From Gordonia pseudamarae (lineage in GTDB: Bacteria; Actinomycetota; Actinomycetes; Mycobacteriales; Mycobacteriaceae): a DNA stretch of 64,000 nt. The stretch is taken from contig NZ_CP045809.1 in assembly GCF_025273675.1 (NCBI RefSeq), positions 3,038,001 through 3,102,000 on the forward strand, given 5' to 3'. Position 1 is the first letter of the stretch. Every line of letters starts with the position of its first letter. A model generated the notes under the pieces. It was not told where the DNA came from and searched no databases. It saw only the letters and a list, made by a program, of their open reading frames with translations. Of this stretch, positions 59,060-64,000 are shown one piece after another. Position numbers and translations under genes: made by a program.

Positions 59060-59821
59060 ATGAGCGCCGGCCCCGTCGAGATCCGCCGGCTCGGCGTCGT
59101 GGACTACCGTGAGGCCTACGACCTGCAGCACCGGCTCGCGGCCGAGCGGGCCGACGGCATCCTCGATCACGACGTGCTGCTGCTGCTCGAGCACCCGTCC
59201 ACCTACACCGCGGGCAAACGCACCGAGGACTCCGACCGTCCCACCGACGGCTCGCCGGTCATCGACGTCGACCGCGGCGGCCGCATCACCTGGCACGGCC
59301 CCGGTCAGCTCGTCGGCTACCCGATCATCCGGCTCGCCGAACCGCTCGACGTGGTCGAGTACGTGCGCCGGCTGGAGTCGGCGCTCATCGCGGTGTGCGC
59401 CGGTCTCGGCGTCGTCACCGGACGTGTCGACGGCCGGTCCGGGGTGTGGATCAGCGACGATGCCGGCGAGCGGAAGCTCGGTCAGATCGGTATCCGCGTG
59501 GCCCGGGGTGTGGCGCTGCACGGTTTCGCGCTCAACGTGGACCCGGACATGTCGGCGTTCGCCGCGATCGTCCCCTGCGGCATCGCCGATGCCGGCGTCA
59601 CCTCACTCGCCCGTGAACTGCACCGGCCGCTCTCGGTGACCGATGTCATCGACGACGTGTGTGCCCGGATCGCCGAGGCGCTGGACGCTCCGCGTCCTTC
59701 CTCCCCCGGTCGGGTCGGCAACCCCGCTGCCACCGACATCCGGCCCACCCCCGACCCAGATATCCACGGCACCGCGGCCCCGGGCCCGATGTCCCCGACG
59801 CGCGTAGGATCAGCACAGTGA
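59060..59821 (+). CDS. lipB: Octanoyl-[acyl-carrier-protein]:protein octanoyltransferase
   Basis: Transfers octanoate from ACP to lipoyl domains, first step of lipoate synthesis. 253 residues with [30 protein letters not shown] (catalytic Lys) and [14 protein letters not shown] (catalytic Cys). The last 40 or so residues are a Pro-rich, Ala-rich tail not seen in most LipB. ATG 59060 is used; GTG codons at 59054 and 59021 are in frame. The stop overlaps the lipA GTG by 4 nt. Confidence 0.95.
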   Translation: MSAGPVEIRRLGVVDYREAYDLQHRLAAERADGILDHDVLLLLEHPSTYTAGKRTEDSDRPTDGSPVIDVDRGGRITWHGPGQLVGYPIIRLAEPLDVVEYVRRLESALIAVCAGLGVVTGRVDGRSGVWISDDAGERKLGQIGIRVARGVALHGFALNVDPDMSAFAAIVPCGIADAGVTSLARELHRPLSVTDVIDDVCARIAEALDAPRPSSPGRVGNPAATDIRPTPDPDIHGTAAPGPMSPTRVGSAQ

Positions 59822-60996
59822 CAGCCACCCCCGACATCCGTCCACTCCCCCTGCATGATGTCGGCCCGGGCCGGTCGTCATCCGACGCGGGTGGCTGCTG
59901 CGGTTCCGGCGGCTGCGGTCCCACCGCGCCCGAGACCGCCGCCGCCGCGACCGCATCCCCCGCACCCGCATCCCCCGCACCCGCATCCCCCGCACCCAAG
60001 GACGGCCGCAAGCTGCTGCGCCTGGAGATCCGCAACGCCCAGACCCCCATCGAGCGCAAACCCAAGTGGATCAGGACCCGGGCCACGATGGGCCCGGAGT
60101 ACAGCGAGCTCAAGGGTCTGGTGAAGCGGGAGGGCCTGCACACGGTGTGCGAGGAGGCGGGCTGCCCCAACATCTACGAATGTTGGGAGGATCGCGAGGC
60201 GACGTTCCTGATCGGCGGGGAGCAGTGCACCAGGCGTTGCGACTTCTGCCAGATCGACACGGGCAAACCGGCCGCACTCGACCTCGACGAACCGCGCCGC
60301 GTCGCCGAAAGCGTGCAGGCGATGGGGCTTCGCTATTCGACGATCACCGGCGTGGCCCGCGATGACCTGCCCGACGAGGGCGCCTGGCTGTACGCCGAGA
60401 CGGTCCGCGCAATCCACCGGCTCAACCCGGGTACGGGTGTGGAGAACCTGATCCCCGACTTCCACGCCAAACCCGATCTGCTGGCGGAGGTGTTCGACGC
60501 CCGCCCGGAGGTGCTGGCGCACAATCTGGAGACGGTGCCGCGCATCTTCAAACGCATCCGGCCGGCCTTCCGCTACGAACGGTCCCTCGACGTGCTCACC
60601 GCGGCACGTGATGTCGGTCTCGTCACCAAGTCGAATCTGATCCTGGGGATGGGTGAGACCCCGGAGGAGGTCCGCGAGGCCCTCACCGATCTGTACGAGG
60701 CCGGCTGTGACATCGTCACCATCACCCAGTACCTGCGCCCTTCTCCCCGGCATCATCCGGTGGAACGCTGGGTCAAGCCGGAGGAGTTCGTCGAACACTC
60801 GCGGTTCGCCGAGGAACTCGGCTTCGCCGGGGTGATGGCCGGGCCGCTGGTGCGCTCGTCCTACCGCGCCGGTCGCCTGTACGCGCAGGCGATGGCCCGG
60901 CACGGGCGGGAGCTGTCCGAGTCGCTGGTGCATCTGGCCGCCGAGGGTACGGCCAGCCAGGAGGCATCGAGCGTGCTCGCCCGCATGGCTCGCTGA
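59818..60996 (+). CDS. lipA: Lipoyl synthase with extended cysteine-rich N-terminus
   Basis: Radical SAM enzyme inserting two sulfurs into octanoyl groups. 392 residues, against roughly 310 in M. tuberculosis. The core is complete: auxiliary cluster cysteines in [12 protein letters not shown], radical SAM C137-x3-C141-x2-C144 in CTRRCDFCQ, and the C-terminal SSYRAG. The extra about 65 N-terminal residues contain Cys27, Cys28 and Cys33 ([10 protein letters not shown]) and an Ala-Ser-Pro-Ala-Pro repeat from three copies of a 15-bp unit (about 59953-59997). GTG 59818 overlaps the lipB stop (GTGA), which supports this start. Matches Rv2218. Confidence 0.95.
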   Translation: MTATPDIRPLPLHDVGPGRSSSDAGGCCGSGGCGPTAPETAAAATASPAPASPAPASPAPKDGRKLLRLEIRNAQTPIERKPKWIRTRATMGPEYSELKGLVKREGLHTVCEEAGCPNIYECWEDREATFLIGGEQCTRRCDFCQIDTGKPAALDLDEPRRVAESVQAMGLRYSTITGVARDDLPDEGAWLYAETVRAIHRLNPGTGVENLIPDFHAKPDLLAEVFDARPEVLAHNLETVPRIFKRIRPAFRYERSLDVLTAARDVGLVTKSNLILGMGETPEEVREALTDLYEAGCDIVTITQYLRPSPRHHPVERWVKPEEFVEHSRFAEELGFAGVMAGPLVRSSYRAGRLYAQAMARHGRELSESLVHLAAEGTASQEASSVLARMAR

Positions 60997-61047
60997 CGGA
61001 CCGTTCGCAGCGGGCGAACCCGGCCACCCGGAGCCGGGCCCACCACG

Positions 61048-61053
61048 TAAACT
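61048..61053 (+). promoter_or_regulatory. -10 box of the DUF4191 gene (leaderless)
   Basis: TAAACT ends 7 nt before ATG 61061, with no ribosome binding site between. Confidence 0.65.
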
Positions 61054-61060
61054 GACCACC

Positions 61061-61807
61061 ATGGCAAAGGCGAAGTCGGCGGTCAGCAAAGAAGCGAAGG
61101 CCGCGGCCAAACAGGCACGTAAGCAGGCGTCGAAAGAACGGCGTCAGCAGCTCTGGCAGGCGTTCCAGATGCAACGCAAGGACGACAAGCGCCTCATCCC
61201 GTACATGGTCGGGGCATTCCTGCTGGTCGTCGCGCTCGGTGTCCTGGTGGGCTTCCTGATCGGCGCACCGTGGCTGTTCATCCCGCTGAGCATCGTGCTC
61301 GGTGTGCTCGCCGCGTTCATCCTGTTCGGCCGCCGCGTACAGAGCTCGGTGTATAAGAAGGCCGAGGGACAACCCGGTGCCGCCGGGTGGGCGCTGGGCA
61401 ACATGCGTGGTCAGTGGCGGGTCAAGCAGGCAGTGGTGGGCACCTCGCACCTGGACGCCGTGCACCGGGTGATCGGTAAACCGGGGGTGATCTTCGTCGC
61501 CGAAGGCAACTCGGGCCGCATCAAACAACTGCTCGCACAGGAGAAGAAGAAGGCCGCCCGCATCGTCGGCGACACCCCCATCTACGAGATCATCGTCGGC
61601 AACGACGAGGGTCAGGTGCCGTTGTCCAAGCTGGAACGGCATATCAACAAGCTGCCCCGCAACATCGACGGCAAACGTATCGACGCACTCGAGGGCAGGT
61701 TGCAGGCGCTGGGCGGAAAGTCGGGTGCGGCCGGTATGCCGAAGGGTCCGTTGCCCACCGGCGCCAAGATGCGCGGTATGCAACGTACCGCCCGTCGGCG
61801 CAGCTGA
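61061..61807 (+). CDS. DUF4191 family membrane protein
   Basis: 248 residues (Rv2219 position). Highly basic Lys/Ala/Gln-rich cytoplasmic start, two membrane spans (about 46-67 and 70-90), then a hydrophilic domain with HRVIGKPGVIFVAEGN and KKAARIVGDTPIYEIIVG. A basic C-terminus (MRGMQRTARRRS) ends the protein. Function unknown; conserved in Actinobacteria next to lipA. ATG 61061 from the leaderless promoter. The next lipoprotein gene starts 9 nt after its stop. Confidence 0.92.
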   Translation: MAKAKSAVSKEAKAAAKQARKQASKERRQQLWQAFQMQRKDDKRLIPYMVGAFLLVVALGVLVGFLIGAPWLFIPLSIVLGVLAAFILFGRRVQSSVYKKAEGQPGAAGWALGNMRGQWRVKQAVVGTSHLDAVHRVIGKPGVIFVAEGNSGRIKQLLAQEKKKAARIVGDTPIYEIIVGNDEGQVPLSKLERHINKLPRNIDGKRIDALEGRLQALGGKSGAAGMPKGPLPTGAKMRGMQRTARRRS

Positions 61808-61816
61808 GGACCGCGC

Positions 61817-62341
61817 ATGCACATCACCGACTCGTGCAGGACAACGGCCGGCGCGGTCGGGGTGATCCTGGTTTGCGCGGGCGCACTGACCGCCTGTATG
61901 TCCGATCCGGCCGGCGAGGAGTTCACCCTCGCCGGCGGCACGACGGTGCAGGTGCAACCACCGAGCGGCTGGCAGGCGCGCGAGGCCGACGGTACGGTTC
62001 TGCTCACCCCGAAGGGCGATGACCGCGACCTCGCCGGACTGACCGACGCCCTCACCTCCGCGCAACTCGGCTCGTCCTCGCGTGGGGCCAACTTCCTGAC
62101 CATCACCACGGTCGGGCGGTGCGGCGGCGACGGCTCCTGGTTGTGGAGCACCACGGTGCGTACCAGCAGCGGCGTGCAGTCCGGTGAGGTCCGCGGCAAG
62201 GCCGGCGACAGGTGTGTGGCGGTCCACGCCAGTTACGCACAGGGCGGCGGTGACGACTCGGCGAACGGAGCCGAAACCGGTCCGCCGTCCGTCGACCTGC
62301 TCGGCAAGGTCGTCGACGGCGACATCGTCAGCATCGACTGA
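61817..62341 (+). CDS. Putative lipoprotein
   Basis: 174 residues. Signal peptide with lipobox ALTAC (Cys27). The mature part resembles small LpqN/LppA-type envelope lipoproteins in shape: VQVQPPSGWQAREADGTVLLTPKG, then two cysteines (GRCGGDG, DRCVAVH). No catalytic motif. Close behind the DUF4191 gene, so probably cotranscribed. Function unknown. Confidence 0.8.
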   Translation: MHITDSCRTTAGAVGVILVCAGALTACMSDPAGEEFTLAGGTTVQVQPPSGWQAREADGTVLLTPKGDDRDLAGLTDALTSAQLGSSSRGANFLTITTVGRCGGDGSWLWSTTVRTSSGVQSGEVRGKAGDRCVAVHASYAQGGGDDSANGAETGPPSVDLLGKVVDGDIVSID

Positions 62342-62385
62342 CGTAACCGGCGACATCGTAGGCATCACCGCGCGCGGTGGATCGG

Positions 62386-63831
62386 CTATCCGTAGCGGAT
62401 CAGGGATGCCTGACGGGTGCCGGTGCTCGCGTTGTACCAGAACAGGTACGGGCCGACCATCCGCAGGTTGACGTCGTCTGCGCTTTCGGTCGACTTGACG
62501 CGCCACACCTCTTTTCCGGTGACGCTGTCGTACGCGGTTATCGCGCCGGGACCGGGTTCGTCCGAGGTGCGGTCTCCGTCGAACACGATCCGTTCTCCGT
62601 CACTGCCGACGATCTTCTGATAGATGCTGGTGGTGAAGGTCGCCAGACGGGCACCGTCGGCGAGCTTGTACACCTGCCACTTCTTCTCGTCGTTCTCGTA
62701 ATCGCTTTCGACCACGAAGGTACCGGCGACGGTCTCGACGTCAGTGGAATAGGTGAACCCCGCCGAGTCCTCCCACAGCACCGAATGGTCCGTCGTCCTG
62801 ATCACGCCGGTGGTGTAGTCGGAGCTCTTGCCCTCCCGCTGGAACACCACGGCCGCGCTTTCGGTGCCGTCGGCGTAGGACGGGAGCTGGATGTCGTCGA
62901 TGTCCTTGATGTGGATGCCGTTGCTGTCGTAGAACTTGATCACCGACTGATATATCGAGCGGTAGCTGACCGCGAATCCCCCGGCGTGCGGTACCGCGCT
63001 CATGTACACATCCACGCTGCCGATGCGGCTCTTCTTGTCCGATTCCTCTGTGAAGGCGAACTTGTCGTCGGTGGAGTCGTACAGCAGCGCGCCGGTGTCC
63101 ATCTGATACACCGACGCCGACTTTGTGTCTTCGCGGACGGCGACCACATTGCCGGCTTCGGACAGGGTCAGGTCGTCCTGGCCGATCCGCGGCTGCCTGT
63201 TCCACTGCTTTGCGCCGTCGGAGCTGACCCAGGCGATCGAGGCCTGCGACTTGTTGCCGTCGGAGTCGTATTTTCTGGTCCACACCACGAATCCGTTGCC
63301 GGCGCGCTGGATCTTGGCACTTCCGGGTGCCGTGACGGTGACGGTGCGTAGTTCGGAGCCGTCGGCCGGGTCGATGAACGCGACCTGGGTGGAGCTCGCG
63401 GAGTTGCTGTCGTTCCGCAGGCACGCCAGCTTCTTGTCCCGGCTGATGGCGCACCATGTGGCCAGGACCGGACTGGGTGCGTCCCACAGCGGCTTCCCGT
63501 CGGTGGGGTCGACGGCCATGATAGGCGCGGGCCCCTGGTCGCTCGACAACCCGGCGACGATCGCCATGTCGGCGTCGGCCGTGCGGATCATCAGGTACTT
63601 CACGCTGCGTGACTGTCCGAACAGCGTGGTGGCGTCGTTCTCCCAGCGGTTGTCCGGCTGCGCGGGCATCGACGTGAGTGTGATGGACTCGCCCGCCTCC
63701 ACCTGTTTGAGCGTGATCCTCGATGAGGTGCCGTTCAGCTGGACCGGCACCGCCACGGCCGCGATGAGCGCCATGACGAGAGCGCTGACGACGCCGAGGC
63801 CGAACAGCGTAAAACCTGCGATTCTCCCCAT
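62386..63831 (-). CDS. Membrane-anchored PQQ-like beta-propeller protein
   Basis: 481 residues: one N-terminal membrane anchor (about 7-29), then an extracytoplasmic chain of repeated beta blades of the PQQ/WD type. Blade motifs with Asp-Gly turns recur: DPTDGKPLWDAP, DPADGSELRTV, MDTGALLYDS and DSVTGKEVWRV. No catalytic residues recognised. It may be a scaffold or lipoprotein-like envelope protein; function unknown. Not part of the M. tuberculosis gene order that I recall. Precedes the lipoprotein gene convergently; an RDD gene lies upstream on the same strand. Confidence 0.82.
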   Translation of the reverse strand: MGRIAGFTLFGLGVVSALVMALIAAVAVPVQLNGTSSRITLKQVEAGESITLTSMPAQPDNRWENDATTLFGQSRSVKYLMIRTADADMAIVAGLSSDQGPAPIMAVDPTDGKPLWDAPSPVLATWCAISRDKKLACLRNDSNSASSTQVAFIDPADGSELRTVTVTAPGSAKIQRAGNGFVVWTRKYDSDGNKSQASIAWVSSDGAKQWNRQPRIGQDDLTLSEAGNVVAVREDTKSASVYQMDTGALLYDSTDDKFAFTEESDKKSRIGSVDVYMSAVPHAGGFAVSYRSIYQSVIKFYDSNGIHIKDIDDIQLPSYADGTESAAVVFQREGKSSDYTTGVIRTTDHSVLWEDSAGFTYSTDVETVAGTFVVESDYENDEKKWQVYKLADGARLATFTTSIYQKIVGSDGERIVFDGDRTSDEPGPGAITAYDSVTGKEVWRVKSTESADDVNLRMVGPYLFWYNASTGTRQASLIRYG

Positions 63832-63903
63832 TCGTGCTACCCAAGCACATCACATGGGTGCGGTGCCAACGGCACCCGCCGTCGCGGTTGCGCCACCCGC
63901 GGG

Positions 63904-64000
63904 TCAGCGGGTGCGGATCAGCGCGGTGCCGGTGCCCCGGTCGTGCAGCGCGCGGCCGTTGTAGTCGTTGATCAGCGCGGGTACCAGAAACACGATGAGT
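63904..64000 (-). CDS. RDD family membrane protein, C-terminal end only
   Basis: The last 31 codons and stop of a gene entering from beyond position 64000. The residues include FLVPALINDYNGRALHDRGT, matching the conserved end of RDD domains (GRxLHDRxAGT). An RDD protein lies near this position (Rv2219A) in M. tuberculosis. The RDD arginine and first spans are outside the window. Confidence 0.75.
   Translation of the reverse strand, partial: LIVFLVPALINDYNGRALHDRGTGTALIRTR

Overview
This 64 kb window is high-GC actinobacterial chromosome from a mycolic-acid bacterium. Gordonia or a close relative is my best guess. The gene order matches, from memory, the Mycobacterium tuberculosis stretch from pbpB/Rv2163c to Rv2219, with few breaks. 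That synteny supports most of the calls below; the genus is an inference. No rRNA, tRNA, phage, IS element or CRISPR array was seen.

Layout. 1-3.1 kb: start of the division and cell wall cluster on the minus strand (mraZ, rsmH, an ftsL-like gene, ftsI cut by the window edge), with two opposed clusters of GTGGGG boxes upstream. 3.5-9.6 kb: DUF3040 protein, HEPN-like protein, GNAT acetyltransferase, a DUF3558-like lipoprotein behind a possible iron box, a phosphodiesterase, lppM and a BenE-type transporter. 9.6-15.9 kb: MTHFR, then a tightly overlapping plus-strand operon idsA/crtE-crtI-mptA-crtB, in which carotenoid genes enclose a lipomannan mannosyltransferase. 15.9-16.25 kb: three tandem copies of a repeat of about 132 bp whose core recurs at 9.5 and 26.9 kb, each time between convergent genes. 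16.2-24.8 kb: the pknL kinase and its divergent presumed substrate, aroG, an exoribonuclease, an acyltransferase, a ROK kinase, an ArsA-like ATPase and two SRPBCC proteins. 25-34 kb: fadD15, pimB, a lipoprotein metallopeptidase, two NlpC/P60 hydrolases (one behind a c-di-AMP riboswitch), a small four-cysteine protein and a DEDDh/GIY-YIG nuclease.

34-43 kb carries trpD with a stand-alone RAM-domain gene, then the respiratory genes ctaE-qcrC-qcrA-qcrB and, on the other strand, ctaC-ctaF. 43-54.5 kb: asnB, adenosine kinase, an Fe-S carrier, glycerate kinase, a cobU-cobT gene fusion with a repetitive linker, cobS, ilvE and gcvT. 54.6-64 kb: leucyl aminopeptidase, the lipoylated E2 subunit dlaT, lipB and lipA (lipA with an unusual cysteine-rich N-terminus), small membrane proteins and lipoproteins, and the last codons of an RDD protein.

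The genes fall into a few joint tasks. These are envelope building (ftsI, mptA, pimB, asnB, NlpC/P60 proteins, plsC), the cytochrome bcc-aa3 supercomplex, lipoate synthesis next to its main acceptor, late cobalamin assembly, and aromatic and branched amino acid synthesis. Many genes appear to be transcribed without a leader: a TANNNT -10 box lies 6-8 nt before a GTG or ATG start.
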